A DNA stretch of 64,000 nt from the NCBI GenBank assembly GCA_036245525.1, contig BTPG01000003.1:158932897-158996896 (forward strand), given 5' to 3'. Positions 9,963 to 21,884 of this stretch are shown here, piece after piece. The stretch's first letter is position 1; each line of letters starts with the position of its first letter. The notes below the pieces were generated by a model, which worked only from the letters and a program-made list of their open reading frames with translations, searched no databases and had not been told where the DNA came from. This DNA comes from Semisulcospira habei (Eukaryota > Mollusca > Gastropoda > Semisulcospiridae). The position numbers were made by a program, and so were the translations under genes.

Positions 9963-10780
9963 ACTGTAACAGTGGTATTCCTCTCTGATTGTCCAACTAG
10001 GCTGGTAGACTTCCTTACTCCCACCTCATTCGCTTGATGAATTCTCCACAGCCCTTCCTCCCCTGCCCCGCATTTGGTTTTCTGCCACCCCGCCTCCGCC
10101 CTATCCACACGCCTACAGTTCTACTTCTCCATTAGTCATCCTCATCCTCACCCAACCTCCCTCACCACCCCTCTTCTCAAGGGATCACCCGCAAAACACT
10201 CCATTCACAGTTTGTAGGTGTAGGTATTGTGCGGCTTTGAGAGAAAAGGTCCCCCTTTTCTCTCTAAATCACACAGAACCTACACTTGTCAGATTGAATT
10301 TCTATTTATTTCCACTCACTACAACCACGACAACCCACAAGCATCCCCATCCCCAGATTCTGCTGATCAGATTGTCGTCCAGACAGCTGGAGACGTACCT
10401 GTGTTACAATGTGGCGGACCTTGGCCGCACCCCCACATGCTCGCTCACTATTGTGCAGTCTTCAAGTGTGAAAAACTACCATGTGCTGTGCTCGTCTGCT
10501 TGGAACTTGAACCTGAACAGTAAAACGCTAACCATCTGCAAAAGGCACAGATCCTCATAAGTCTTTGTTCTTGAGGGTCTACGCCTCTTGCTGGCCTCGT
10601 TTATGCCTGTGTTTTTGAGGAGGTGGTGGTGGGGCGTTTTACCTATGATGGGTAACCCAAAGATATCTTCCCTGACAGCTGTAGTTTTTCTGAAATGGCA
10701 TTAAGTGAACGGTTGACAGGGGCTAACAGCATCTGACCGCACCTTACTAAGTGCATTGCTACTTTGGCTTCACTGTACAG
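9963..10780. other. Intergenic, no convincing gene
   Basis: Unique-looking sequence. Open frames at 10227-10560 lack recognisable domains or good splice context. A fragment of the AGGATCTATG-type hairpin family is visible at 10545-10600 (CAGATCCTCATAAG...GTCTACGCCTCTTGC). Confidence 0.4.
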
Positions 10781-10909
10781 TTAACTCTTCAAGGCGCTTC
10801 GCATCAATAGCTGTGGAAGTGTCGTATTGCATTGCCATCGGCAATACTATACGACACTTTCACAGCTATTGATGCTGGATGTGTTTGCTGGATGCCTTGA
10901 ATGAATTAA
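10781..10909. mobile_element. TTAA-ended hairpin MITE, family D
   Basis: TTAACTCTTCAAGGC at 10781 mirrors GCCTTGAATGAATTAA ending at 10909. The inner arms (10801-10836 and 10840-10875) form a near-perfect 36-bp stem with loop ATC. It shares the TTAACTCWTTCAAGGC end with an element at 60592-60650 but has a different core from the V1-V4 MITEs. Confidence 0.8.
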
Positions 10910-11527
10910 ACTTACTACATACAGTTGCATTTTGTGGACATCAGCTTACTGTATTCAGTAGCTGACTGTGTACGGTATACGAAGCTTTGAAGCTCCTGAA
11001 GTCTTTGCTCTCCGACGATTCAACCTGTGATCATAGGAGTCACAGTGGACAGCTTCTAGATATTGTGAAATACAAACCTTTCTATTTTTAACTGGTCTAT
11101 ACTGTGTGGCTTTTTGCTGAACCTGTGAGTGTAGGCTGCTGAGATGACGAGATCTTGCTGTCAGCAGTTCAGTTTGGAACACCGGATTGTGGCGATTGTG
11201 GCAGACACAGTCTTCAGTCAGAGTTTCAGGTCACAAGGAGTGATCAATATTTGCAAAAAAAACCAAGCTTGGAAGAACTTAGTTGCTTTTGAGGGTATTC
11301 TTTTGTGCTGGTCTGTGATTTTGGACGTGGCCTAGAGCTGTAGGGTCAAAAACCACAGATCAGCACATCCTTTGCTTGGTATTTTGCTTTCATTACTTGT
11401 ATTTTGTTGGTACTCTCTCTCTCTCTCTTTCTTCTATTCCTCTCTCTTCCCATTTTTTCTGTCTGTCTCAGAAAGTGTTTTGAAGGCATTAAAATACAAC
11501 TTTCCGTCAGTGTGACGAAATAGACGG
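10910..11527. other. Intergenic, no feature recognised
   Basis: No domain or repeat recognised beyond a short CT tract near 11407-11445 and a small inverted repeat relating CTGGTCTGTGATTTTG (11308) to CAAAAACCACAGATCAGCAC (11346). The same pair occurs, diverged, at 12130-12250. Confidence 0.35.
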
Positions 11528-11721
11528 TTAACCCATTTGGCCCCAACACCCTATAGCTCAAGATGGATTGACCATGATAATTCAAGGGTAGTGCCAGATG
11601 AGCTTGGCACCAATAGGCACCAAGCTGTTCTAGCACTACCCTTGAATTATCATGGTCCATCCATCTCCTTCAGCAGCTGGCACATATGCTTTAGGTGACA
11701 CCTCCAAAATTTTGGGGTTAA
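11528..11721. mobile_element. TTAA-ended hairpin MITE, variant V3
   Basis: TTAACCCATTTGGCCCC at the left, ...ATTTTGGGGTTAA at the right. The core hairpin (GATAATTCAAGGGTAGTGCC...) is nested in GGATTGACCATGATAATTC/GAATTATCATGGTCCATCC arms. The right TTAA is shared with the next MITE. Confidence 0.8.
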
Positions 11722-11941
11722 CCCTTATCATTCAGAATACACAAGTGTGTGAAATACGTTTGACTAAAATAGTTCAAGGGTAGTGACAGAAGAGCTTGGC
11801 GCCTCTAGGCTCCAAGCTATTCTGGCACCAACCTTGAACTAAGGGCAATGGTCTATATCCTTATCTGTAAGTACTGTAATGTAGCTTGCATATGGCAGTG
11901 TACAAATTTGAAGCTTTTAGCCTCAGTATGATAGGGGTTAA
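11718..11941. mobile_element. TTAA-ended hairpin MITE, variant V1
   Basis: TTAACCCTTATCATTCAGAA opens the left arm. The core hairpin lies at about 11770-11838. The right arm runs through TCTATATCCTTATCTGTAAG and GCCTCAGTATGATAGGGGTTAA. Other V1 copies are at 13800-14000, 28735-28972, 32719-32918 and 45844-46070. Confidence 0.82.
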
Positions 11942-12712
11942 ATGGGTTGATTCTAAAATGTGTTGAATGAAATTCTGGAATCAAAACTGTTGTTGCTTCA
12001 TTGATTCACCAACAACATACTTCGAGCTGTATCCATGACATTTTAGGCAGCAAAGCAAACTTTTTAGTCATGAGCATTCTTCTAGTTTACTGATACGATT
12101 ATTTTGCGAAGCAAGTGCATGTGTGTGCTGGTCTGTGAATTGTGACTTTCTAGCTGTAGGATGTATGCTCCACAATTGCAGGTGCATTCGCATGCTGCTC
12201 TGTGATTTTGACCTTCTGGCTCTGGCTGTAAGGTCTAAAATCACAGACTAGCACAATATATAATGTGTAAACTTTATAATGTTTATAAGCATTGTATACC
12301 TGCCAGTTTTCCCCTTGAAAACACACATCGGATTAGCAAAATGTATGTACAAGTCAGCCGCAGTATTACACGCTCCAGTCTATCTCGATTTCTAATAAAA
12401 TGTGAACAACTCTCTGGCTTCTACAGAGATACCCAGCCATCAAAAGGTCCTCGGCCTGACAACAGCTTTAGCTGGCCTGTGTGTGGGCCAGCTACGGCTG
12501 ACGTTGTCCGGAAGTGATTGTTCTTTCCAAGATGAAATTCATCATTGCAGTAACGTGAATGAGATTACCGTCTGATTTTATGGCTCCCGGGTATCGCAAT
12601 ATACTGAGGCTGACCTGTAACTGGTAGAAATAGATAATATGAAGAGGTAGCTGGTAGCAGTTGCATCTTTTTATTACGAGGATAAAACAAGAGTTACAGT
12701 GTGGTATTGTAA

Positions 12713-12821
12713 CCCCAGTAGCAAAACGTCTTTGGGCCCACGACAGCCGCTGTGGGCCCTCGCACAGTTTTGCATGGGCCCACTGCGGCCATTGTGGGCC
12801 TGAGGACCTTTGCTTACTGAG
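12713..12821. repeat. Hairpin element, family C
   Basis: CCCCAGTAGCAAAACGTCTT at the left mirrors GAGGACCTTTGCTTACTGAG at the right around GCACAGTTTTGC. It has the same GGGCCCA-rich arms as 9855-9962. Confidence 0.75.
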
Positions 12822-12955
12822 AAATTGTTTATTTTTCACTTTTATGATGGAGTTTTACTTGCATCTCTCAAGGCCGCAAGTCACAACTAGCCCCCTTTGT
12901 ATATGCAATCACCGTCACTGTGAACAGTACCAGTGGCTTGATTCACAAGGGTGTT

Positions 12956-13044
12956 ACCTTCTGGCTGTCGGTAACACCTTTTGTCATGATAATTCCTATA
13001 GGAATCATTGCAACAAAAAGTGTTACTGAGAGGCAATGGGTTAA
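12956..13044. repeat. Hairpin element, family E
   Basis: GGCTGTCGGTAACACCTTTT pairs with AAAAAGTGTTACTGAGAGGC around GATAATTCCTATAGGAATCA, followed by AATGGGTTAA. Confidence 0.75.
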
Positions 13045-13799
13045 TCTTATAAGTTGGTACTTTCAGCAGTTTTTCTAAGATAGCAGAACTGCATGTTTTG
13101 TTCACTGCTCTACCCCAAAAAGGTTCAGAAGTTTCTGGCTCTGGTATGCTGAAACAATGTAGTATTTTTATGCTGAAACATTGTAAAGCTTATTAAAAAG
13201 GAGCGCAAATAACAGTGTGTAGGCTGATCAATATTTGTTTATAATAATATGGCATTTCTTTGAACTTTGATGACAACTTTGAAAAATGCTATCAGTAAAT
13301 GGTGTTAATATTTTTCAAGTTTGTACATGTATGTATAGCTGTTGGAAGAAAAATATTAAATATTAACTTTTTTTTTTTTTTGAGAGGGGTTGGGTGGTGT
13401 TGTTTTAAACAGACATTTCAACTCCCTAAAACAGTAAACGCTACCACTGAGCATGCTAATTTAAGCTAAACCGTGAAAAATATATTCTGACGTTCCCTTC
13501 CTTCGAAATATCCTTTTTTTCTGATTTGCTGTTTTGGAGTTGATGTGAAAACTTGATTTTGTATTATCTGCTGAGAGAAAGGTTATTGCTGAACATTATT
13601 TATGATTCCAGTACTGAAAACGGTCACACTGATAAGGTTATTTCTGAATTTCAGTGTCCCGTGTGTATGTGCTTCAGTGTGTTGTTTGGTTTCGTTCCAG
13701 AACTGCACACTCTCTCCCCCTAGCAGATGAGATTGTTTGGAAGATCTGATTTTTTTTTTAAAAGTGTTATTATTTAATTCAAAATACTTCATTTAACTC
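13045..13799. other. Intergenic AT-rich sequence
   Basis: T-rich runs (13369-13382, 13749-13759) and no recognisable coding sequence. Confidence 0.4.
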
Positions 13800-14000
13800 T
13801 TAACCCGTATCATTTGGAAATCACCAGTGTGTGAAATAAGTTTGACTGAAATAAGTTTGACCTCAAGGCGCCAAACTATTTTGGCACCTCCCTTGAACTA
13901 AAGCCATTGGTCTATATCCCTATCTGTAAGTACTATAATGTAGCTTGCATATGGCAGTTCACAAATTTGAAGCTTTCAGCCTCAGTATGATATAAGTTAA
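13800..14000. mobile_element. TTAA-ended hairpin MITE, variant V1, left half deleted
   Basis: TTAACCCGTATCATTTGG at the left and CAGTATGATATAAGTTAA at the right. The left half of the core stem has been lost (GACTGAAATAAGTTTGACCT runs directly into CAAGGCGCCAAACTATTTTG), so the hairpin can no longer form. Confidence 0.75.
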
Positions 14001-15095
14001 AGGGCAATTACAATTGCCCTTTAAGAGATAAATAAAGTTTTTGAATTGAATTAGAGAAAGTAACTGTGATGTAATGTTATTTCACGCGGCCTTCAAAGTA
14101 AACACATTGAGCCCTAAGGGCTTCATTTGGGTGTTGCCCTGGGAAAGGTACATACCGGTTTGGAATCTGAATTGTAGCAGGTACAGTGCACAATCCAGAC
14201 CCAAGAGGTGACTGCCAAGCGTGTAAAATGCAAAGAAATTCCCAGTAAAGAAAGAAACACGCTTAGAAAAAGGACAAGTACATCACCATTTATACATTAT
14301 GCTGAATTTATTCATTCTAAGAAATTATGTTGTACTTGTCCTCTCTAAGCAGGTTTGTTTCATGGGAATGAATGACCTTCATTGAGATCTATAAATTAAA
14401 AACAACAAACAAAAGAAAAAACAAACAACCATGCATAGTTCAAGGGGGTGAGAAGTATAGCTCGGGGCCAAAATATTATGGCTCGTTCCCATGAACTACC
14501 ACAGTCATTGTATCTCCTGTTGTCGTCTATGAGAGCTGAATGGGTAATCCTCTGCACTGTCAGTAGATACCGAATCAGTGTCTTTCAAAGCAAATTTTAA
14601 GAGAGAAAAAGCAGAAAAACACATATGAATAAGTTCAGCAAGACGCCACGAACCCCATGAGCCCCCCGCATCTGCGGGGGCTCATGAGGTTGTTTGCCTC
14701 ATACAGTTGAGTGGTGTTCGCACTTTAGCGGCAGTGAATGGGTTAACACATTCGAGACGTGTCGCATCCGTATTCGCGGCTTTATGAATACGGTTGCAAC
14801 ACGCCGCGAAAGAGTTAAACTGTATGCTGCTTGGCAAAGGGCCAACGGAACTCCCCGTTTCTGGCTGGCTTGGTTTTTACCGGGGTCTGATGTTAGCTAG
14901 ACTGGGATGGACTGTTTGAATTCTTATCAACAGTATGAATTGAAAGATGAAGCAACCGTGTTGTCACCAGCGGTAGTGCCTGATTAGCTTGAAACCTACC
15001 AAAAGTGGCAAGCTAATCAAAGACTACCCATGAGCCAACAGTTGGTTTACAAAATTATTGCGACATGTATATGAACTATTTTGCAAATGATGCTA
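14001..15095. other. Intergenic with several decayed hairpins
   Basis: Holds an AATAAAG-type retroelement 3'-end-like string (14030-14053). It also holds a diverged copy of the 45-bp palindrome family (14236-14350), two very decayed core-MITE hairpins (14432-14500, 14968-15032) and a GGGGCTCATG hairpin (14642-14700). No gene is recognised. Confidence 0.45.
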
Positions 15096-15158
15096 ACACT
15101 TTGACCGTCGGTGACGCTTTTGTTCGAGGTGATTCCTGCAGGACAGTTAAAGGGTTAA
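15096..15158. repeat. Hairpin element, family E, half copy
   Basis: ACACTTTGACCGTCGGTGAC then GGTGATTCCTGCAGGACAG and AAAGGGTTAA. The right arm is mostly missing. Confidence 0.5.
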
Positions 15159-15477
15159 TATTGCCATTGAAGTAAGCTGGTCTTAATCCCAGAACAAGTT
15201 TACATCTCTCTTTCTCTCTCCCTCTCTCTCCCCCTCTCTCTCCCTCTATTTCCCGACCACCTTTGTGCGCCTAGCTGCTTTATGACTGTTTATGATTATG
15301 TTATTATTATTTACGCTGTATCGACTCAACTGGGTAACAAAGAGATTGATCATTGACTGACTCAGACTGCGTCCACGTCTGTTTACCGACTGCCATTAAA
15401 CGTGTTCAGATATTGATATTATGTAAAACGTGTGTTGTTTTGGAGGTGTGCGTGCGTGTGTGAGAGAATCAATGAAT

Positions 15478-15565
15478 CAAACTTTATTTGACAACGGTTG
15501 AGGCATTGGCATCGTCCTCGACATGGCCATTTTACAAACCTGCCGTTGCTAACAAAGAATAACAA
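15478..15565 (-). mobile_element. Solo 3' end of the (TC)n-associated LINE family
   Basis: Read on the minus strand it ends GCAACGGCAGGTTTGTAAAA ... CAACCGTTGTCAAATAAAGTTTG. This is the same 3' terminus seen at the ends of the LINE copies at 49349-49445 and 52056-52135, including the AATAAAG signal. Only about 90 bases are present. Confidence 0.6.
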
Positions 15566-15667
15566 ACAAGAAAATACACTTAGAATATCTATTGATGGAC
15601 ATGTATGTATGTCAAACGTTACACGTGTAGACTTTCATTTGTCAACACTTTTCAGATAAACATAGTC

Positions 15668-15850
15668 ATATATTGAGCAGCATTTTGCTCGATATAGTGC
15701 GGATAACAGGCAGATGTGATTACGAGACCCGAATCGAGTCAAAATGTCCGAGTCTGTACGACGAGGACATTTTGTTCGGGTCAAGTAATCACATCTGTCT
15801 GTTTATCGGCACTATATCATGCAAAATGTTGCTCAATATAATGTATGTAC
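15668..15850. mobile_element. Long foldback (inverted-repeat) element
   Basis: Arms of about 80 bases pair with few mismatches. The left arm runs ATATTGAGCAGCATTTTGCT...GGCAGATGTGATTAC...CAAAATGTCC and the right arm GGACATTTTG...GTAATCACATCTGTC...AATGTTGCTCAATAT, with a loop of roughly 15 bases near 15750-15765. No other copy is visible in the window. Confidence 0.8.
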
Positions 15851-16269
15851 CCAGTCTAAACAAAACTTTACCAGAATCCTTCCGATTTACCGACATTGGA
15901 GCTGAAGTGGTCAATTTCGCTATATTTGGACATAAAACTTCCCAGCTTGACACTACTAACCGAAATGTACTCGGCGCAAATCCACCCAGGCGTACATCTG
16001 AGGTGGCGAGACGAATTTCTCTTTTCGAGATAATAAAGTACTTTTCTCTACACAGTGCAAATGTGTTCCTCAGATTTTCCATTTATTCTTAGAACTAAAT
16101 ACTAAATTCAGCTGAATCTTCACAGCATGATTCCACCCAGCATAAATCGACAAAGGCTTGAATTTACTCAAATAAAAAATATCTCGATGGAATATCGACA
16201 GCACACATTCACACTGGGTAGATTTACGCCCATGTTCATTCAGGCTGTGTAGACTTTCGCTGGATATTT

Positions 16270-16745
16270 TCACGTTTTTTAGGTCCCTTCTATTTATAGT
16301 GGGGACTTTTTAGGACTGGTCGAGGTGGGGCAAATGATTTCAAAGGCGGGCAGGCTAAACCTCTAACAATTGAAGTAACAAGATAAAAAAATACGTCATG
16401 TCTAGTCAGGCTAACCTCACTGCTGAACGTACATTTGGCGCGAAGCGCCGTATGTGCGTGTGTGTGCGTATGTATGTAAACAAGAGAATCTCCGATATTT
16501 CTGAACACACAAGCTTGAAACTTGGCGAAATACTTTCTTAAGTGGGTGGCTAAGAGAGCCTCCGATCTTATTGTAACTGAATGTCTCATTGAAGACATAA
16601 ACAACCGTTTATAGGAAGTCGGTTGCCAGATTACAGTCCGTAATTTTTGTTATATTTACTTGAACTTTTGCATATAGCTAGTTTGGAGAAAGACGTTGGA
16701 TGAGTTCATTAACCAGCTTTGTATCCTTTTAACTTCTTTAGTAAA
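16270..16745. repeat. Interspersed repeat R3, copy 1 (short internal TG tract)
   Basis: Begins GGTCCCTTCTATTTATAG and continues through GCTGAACGTACATTTGGCGC, a short GTGCGTGTGTGTGCGTATG tract, then TTTATAGGAAGTCGGTTG and AGCTAGTTTGGAGAAAGACG. Copies share these landmarks at 38101-38720 (large TG expansion) and 33921-34125 (internal deletion). Family unknown. Confidence 0.75.
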
Positions 16746-16915
16746 AAATTAATTCTTTTCAGAAAACAAAACACACACACACACACACAAAAAAAACCAA
16801 CTTTACTTCTAGAGAGTCAGTCAGTGACGGTGACGTAAAAGAGGCAACTCCGTCACCACGCAGACACTGACAAAATACTCTAAATATGACGTCATTCTCT
16901 CTTGCGCGCGGCTCG

Positions 16916-17017
<102 letters not shown>

Positions 17018-17518
17018 GAATTTCAGTGACTAGACATTGCTTCGTAAGTGATCTCTTACATCATAGACATTGCTTCCTACTGAGTGATCTCTTACATCAT
17101 AGACATTGCTTTCAAGTAATCTCTTATTTCGTGTGCGCACTGTAACGGTGTTTCCTATCCTTGGTCTATAACTACAACAGTAACATTATCACTACGACTG
17201 AGAATACATTTACATTTTGAGCGATTTGGGACGCTGGTTAGGTATCTTTGTGTAAGCGTACCGTACATCGAGTGCACTGTGACACTGTTTTTTCCTTGTG
17301 TGTTTCCCAGCACTGCCATCAGTCACTATAAGCGATTATTGACGCTTTTTGGAAAACTTCGAGCAACTCTTCATCTACTGGACAGTTGGTCAAGACACAT
17401 TGAACTCATTTGTAGTGTGTCAACGTATAGACTGCCTTGTTTTTCCTCTCAGTAGTTCTGCACTGAAAAACAACACACGTCTATACAATAATATATATCT
17501 TTTTCTCTTGGTTTATAG

Positions 17519-18838
17519 GTGTTGATTTACTGTTATCTTTCTATATCAGATATGTCTACAGACAAGCCTGATACGCATCAGTTGCTGATAGGACATTTAA
17601 ATATATATCATTTGTATAACAAGGTTCCAGATTTATGTGTGATGTTGAGTCAACCAAATGCTTTCCACGTGTTTGGAATAACTGAATCACGACTGTGCTC
17701 TAACATCAGTGATGAAGCCATTTCTATCCCGGGTTTTCATGTATTTCGTCGCGATCCTGTTTCCCCTAAACACACGGGTATAGCCGTGTATTTAAATAAT
17801 TCTATTAGGGATGGCGCTCGTAGAAGGACAGATCTAGAATCAGACCTAGTGGAAAGCGTTTGGATTGAATTAAAAGCAAGCAAAGCCACCCCATTATTAA
17901 TCTGCTTTGTTTATCGAAATCCCTCATCCACTTTTGAATGGAATGACGCATTTACGGAAATGATGGACAATGCAACCAAATGTACTTCTGATCTATTAAT
18001 CTTAGGCGACTTTAACATCAATTTGTTTTCTTCCAATCCTGCTTGGGAAACTACTCTTACTTTGTTTGGTCTCAAACAGTTGGTCACTAAAGCAACAAGA
18101 GTAACTGCCAATTCCTCAACATTGATCGACCATATTTACACAAACGACAAGACTAGAGTACTAGGGGTGCAGGTGCCCGAGGTTGCTATTATTGACCATT
18201 ACCCCGTCTGTTGTAGCTGGGCTCTGAAAGGTGACGGACGCCCCAAAAATCACCAACACATCACTATTAAATTCAGATCTTATAAACACTTTAACAAAGA
18301 CGTTTTCCTATCGGATCTCTGTCAGGTATGTTTCAGTCACGTTTATAATTACACGGATCCCAATACTGCGCTTGCGAAATGGTATGAGCTTTTTCTAAGT
18401 GTACTGGATAAACATGCACCATATCGAGAAAAACGTGTAAAAAGTGCACAGCCTCCCTTGTGGTTAAATAAAGATATCAAGGATGCTATGTCACTTCGTA
18501 ATGAACTTAAAAAGCACAAGGAATTTGATGTCTATCGTAAACAGCGAAATAAGGTAAAGTATCTTGTCCGTGAAGCCCAAAAGTGTCACTTTAAACGGAT
18601 CATTGATGAGAAAAGGGACACAGTTACAGTGTGGCGCGCCCTGAACACATTTACAAAATCTAAACAAAAGCCGGCATGCACCAGTGTCTCAGCGGATACA
18701 TTTAATACACATTTCCTATCTGCTGCTGATGTCCTATTACAAAGTTGTCCAAACACGTCACAGATATCAGACGTACTTGATAAATTCTGTGCCGAAAAGC
18801 TCAAGTATTTTCAACATTCCTGTTATAACGGTTTATGA
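17519..18838 (+). pseudogene. LINE ORF2, APE-type endonuclease portion
   Basis: Open for 439 codons. Endonuclease landmarks in order are GHLNIYHLYNKVPDL, FGITESRL (catalytic Glu), GIAVYLN, ICFVYRNPSS, LLILGDFNINLFSS (GDFN), TLIDHIYTN and IDHYPVCCSW (catalytic His). A linker follows with DKHAPYREKRVK and PLWLNKDIKDAM, typical of CR1/L2/Jockey-type ORF2. The frame ends at 18838 because of a shift near 18810; the RT continues in the next frame. I would place the biological start nearer the ATG at 17551 (MSTDKPDTHQ) than at 17519, but cannot decide. Confidence 0.85.
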
Positions 18839-18839
18839 C

Positions 18840-20373
18840 GTTGGTAAAACTATATCTCAGCTAAAAAATAAGAGATCAACTGGTCATGACGGCATAAGTA
18901 CTGCAATACTAAAACTAGCTCTCCCATATGTCGTTGATTCTCTGACGTATATTTATAATCTTTGTATTCGACAGGGAACATTTCCGTCCAGCCTAAAGAA
19001 AGCAAAAGTCATTCCTTTGCCCAAAACTAAAGATCTTTCTGAACCAAATAACTTTAGGCCCATTTCCTTACTTTCGACTTTGTCGAAACCAATAGAAAAA
19101 CATATTCACCATCATTTACAGCAGTTCCTGGAAAATCATCAAGTTTTACACCCCTTGCAATCAGGCTTTCGACAACGCCATTCTTGTCATACAGCGCTGA
19201 TTCATCTGATTGATAGATGGCTCGATGCAATGAACAGACTGCAAACGACAGGGACAGTATTCTTAGATTTTAGCAAAGCTTTCGACTTAGTCAATCATAA
19301 TCTACTTATACAGAAACTTAGAGCATATAGGCTTAGTAGCAACGCTGTGGCGTTTTTTCAGTCATACCTAGAGAATAGAACTCAGTTTGTTCTTGTAAAT
19401 GGCAAACAATCTGCAGAGGGTATAATTCGTCATGGTGTGCCACAGGGATCAATACTCGGCCCCTTATTATTTTCTCTTTTTTATAAATGATCTTCCTCTG
19501 CATATTTCTCCCACTGGAGTCACCTGCAGCCTTTTTGCAGATGATGGCACATTAGACTTTTCTGAGGCAAATGATTTCAGTGTCAACCTCACCCTTCAGC
19601 AAGGTCTAAATGTTACATGAAAATGGTGTGCTGATAATTTCATGATTCCAAACACTGATAAAACAAAGTGCATGCTCGTCGCCACCAGACAAAAACATCA
19701 GCTCAATCCCCCTCCTTTGAACTTGTTTCTGGGATCAGAACACATTCAGTAAGTTAAAGAACATCGAGTACTTGGCACACACATTGATAACTGTCTCAGC
19801 TGGCAGAGCCAAACAGATAAGATATGCAAGGTGGTCTCAAGAATTTTGTTTCTTCTTGCAAAACTAAAATATATCACTGACAGAAAAACAAGACAACTTT
19901 TCTCTAATGCACATATTCAATCGCATATTGATTATGTCTCATCTGTGTGGGATGGCTGTAGCGATGCAAATTTAAAAAGATTAAACTCAATCCATAGGCG
20001 AGCGGCGAAACTTATATTAGATAAAAACATTCCACAACAAAGCAGTACCGACGAAAAACTTGCATTACTTCGTATGCTCCCTCTCCGTCAACACTTTGTT
20101 TTTAATAAGTTAGTAATGGTATATAAGGCTACAGTAGGAAAAACACCAGCTTACATATCTAATCTTTTCAAGACTTGTAGCACACCCTACAACACATGTA
20201 AAAATGACCTGGTAGTTCCAAAGCCCAGAATAGACACATTCAAGACGTCTTTTTCTTACTCGGGTTCAATACTGTGGAACGCATTCCCCAAAAAGATTAA
20301 ATCAGCACAGTCTGTGAGCTCCTTCAAAGCCCAGCTACTACAGTATTTACTCAGAAATAATCGAACAGATTAG
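18840..20373 (+). pseudogene. LINE ORF2, reverse transcriptase portion, frameshifted
   Basis: RT motifs in order are NFRPISLLSTLSKPIEKH, GFRQRHSCHTALIHLI, TVFLDFSKAFDLVNH (motif A), HGVPQGSILGPLLFSLF (motif B), LFADDG (motif C) and DKTKCMLVATRQKHQ, then the C-terminal HRRAAKLILD and GSILWNAFPK region. The frame shifts near 19485 within a T-rich run. A TGA at 19618-19620 and a TAA near 19750 interrupt it before the last open segment (19831-20373). Non-functional. Confidence 0.85.
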
Positions 20374-20499
20374 ATGTTTCTACAAACTTTATTAATAGTA
20401 TCATAAACATGATCATTAATTCTGATTCTGTATCATGCTACTTTGATCTGCTATCATACATTCAACTTTCATCGTATTTGCACGCTCAGATGTGTGCAT

Positions 20500-20593
20500 G
20501 TCAGTGTGTGTGTGTGTGCGTGATTGTAACGCATCACTCGAGTAATAGGCATCATGCGTTATCCTTGTGCTGCCTTACATCTGACTGAATGTG

Positions 20594-20690
<97 letters not shown>

Positions 20691-20843
20691 TGCAACGCAT
20701 CACTCGAGTAATGACCGTCTTGCATTACTCTTGCGCTGCATTGCATCTGGCACACATGTGTGTGTGCATGTGTAATTGTAACGCATGACTCGAGTAACAA
20801 GCATCATGCATTACCCTTGTGCTGCGCCCTTACATCTGACTGA

Positions 20844-20940
<97 letters not shown>

Positions 20941-20952
20941 CGTGCGCGGTGC

Positions 20953-21030
<78 letters not shown>
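20500..21030 (+). repeat. Composite (TG)n array with interleaved 70-80-bp unit
   Basis: Long (TG)n tracts (20590-20689, 20845-21029) are separated by a conserved non-TG block: ATTGTAACGCATCACTCGAG, then GCATCATGCGTTA..CTTGTGCTGC and TTACATCTGACTGAATG. The block occurs at about 20520, 20690 and 20775, and again far away at 29795-29930, 30277-30345 and 30825-30843. It directly follows the LINE ORF, so it is likely expanded LINE 3' UTR. Confidence 0.85.
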
Positions 21031-21032
<2 letters not shown>

Positions 21033-21884
21033 ACACCAAATGACTGAACTGGGTTACTTTCTTTACCATCCTTATGCAATCTGGGTCGGTGTAAAATTTT
21101 GGGTGGCCAGATCAGAAACCCATTTTTTCTGAGGGTTGTTTCTGTATTATCTTTCATTCAAAATTCAGAAAAAAATATCAAAATACGATGTGCCCATTTT
21201 AACAGATTTACTTCATCGTTGTGTTTCAGGGATGCCCTGGGCCTGTGTGTGGACACGGAAGCGGCCGGAGTGTTTTCAGATCAATTTGATTGGTCCAACA
21301 CCGATGAACGGAGTTCCTTCCCTTGCTTAAACGTCTTTCGTCTCCAACGGACGCACCGGTCATTCCGCTCTCGCATTTGCAGAGGTATTTTATGCAATAT
21401 TTCTTAGTTAAGAGCACGCCCAAATGTACTTGTTCAGTGCAGTTATTTAACTGAGAGATGCCTCCAATCCCCGTACCCGTTTGGCCCAGAAAAATAAGGC
21501 GTCTGCTTTCAAACGTGTCTTCGGCCGCACCGGCCGGGCCTGACCGTTGAGTCTTGTAGTAAATGATAATAGAACCCCACGATTTTAACAAAAGCTTTCT
21601 TCTTCAATGAAAGGAATTCGTTCAATAACCCCATTACAAGGTCAATCTGCCACGCGATTTTGTTTCTTCTTTCTTTTTTTTTTCTTTCTGACGTGTTAAC
21701 TTGCCACATGCATGCACAGTAACTATCAGTTGACTTTTTTTTTTTTTAAAAACAAAAATGGCGCCAGATTTCAATCCTCGTTCGCAAAACTGCCTCGCGA
21801 TTCGAAGAACGAACGTCCACAAACAGGTCTCGTTTAGGAATGTGCAACTGAAGTATCGCTTTTTACTGTATTGCCAGTTTTTAG
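21031..21884. other. Intergenic, one weak exon-like stretch
   Basis: A good-looking acceptor (GTTGTGTTTCAG near 21228) opens a frame to about 21383 (GCAGAG|GTATTT) reading DALGLCVDTEAAGVFSDQF. I recognise no family, so I do not call a gene. Confidence 0.3.

Noticed and set aside
15673..16092. 139-codon plus-strand ORF
   Set aside because: The first half is the foldback element at 15668-15850; no domain similarity.
20554..21157. Long open frames of Cys-Val or His-Thr repeats on both strands
   Set aside because: They are translations of (TG)n/(CA)n microsatellite and not genes; the same applies at 29741-30100, 30347-30960, 38244-38547, 49450-50236, 52168-52395 and 63239-63539.
21228..21383. 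Exon-like stretch with good acceptor and donor
   Set aside because: No recognised protein family and no partner exons; kept only as a note in the intergenic entry.
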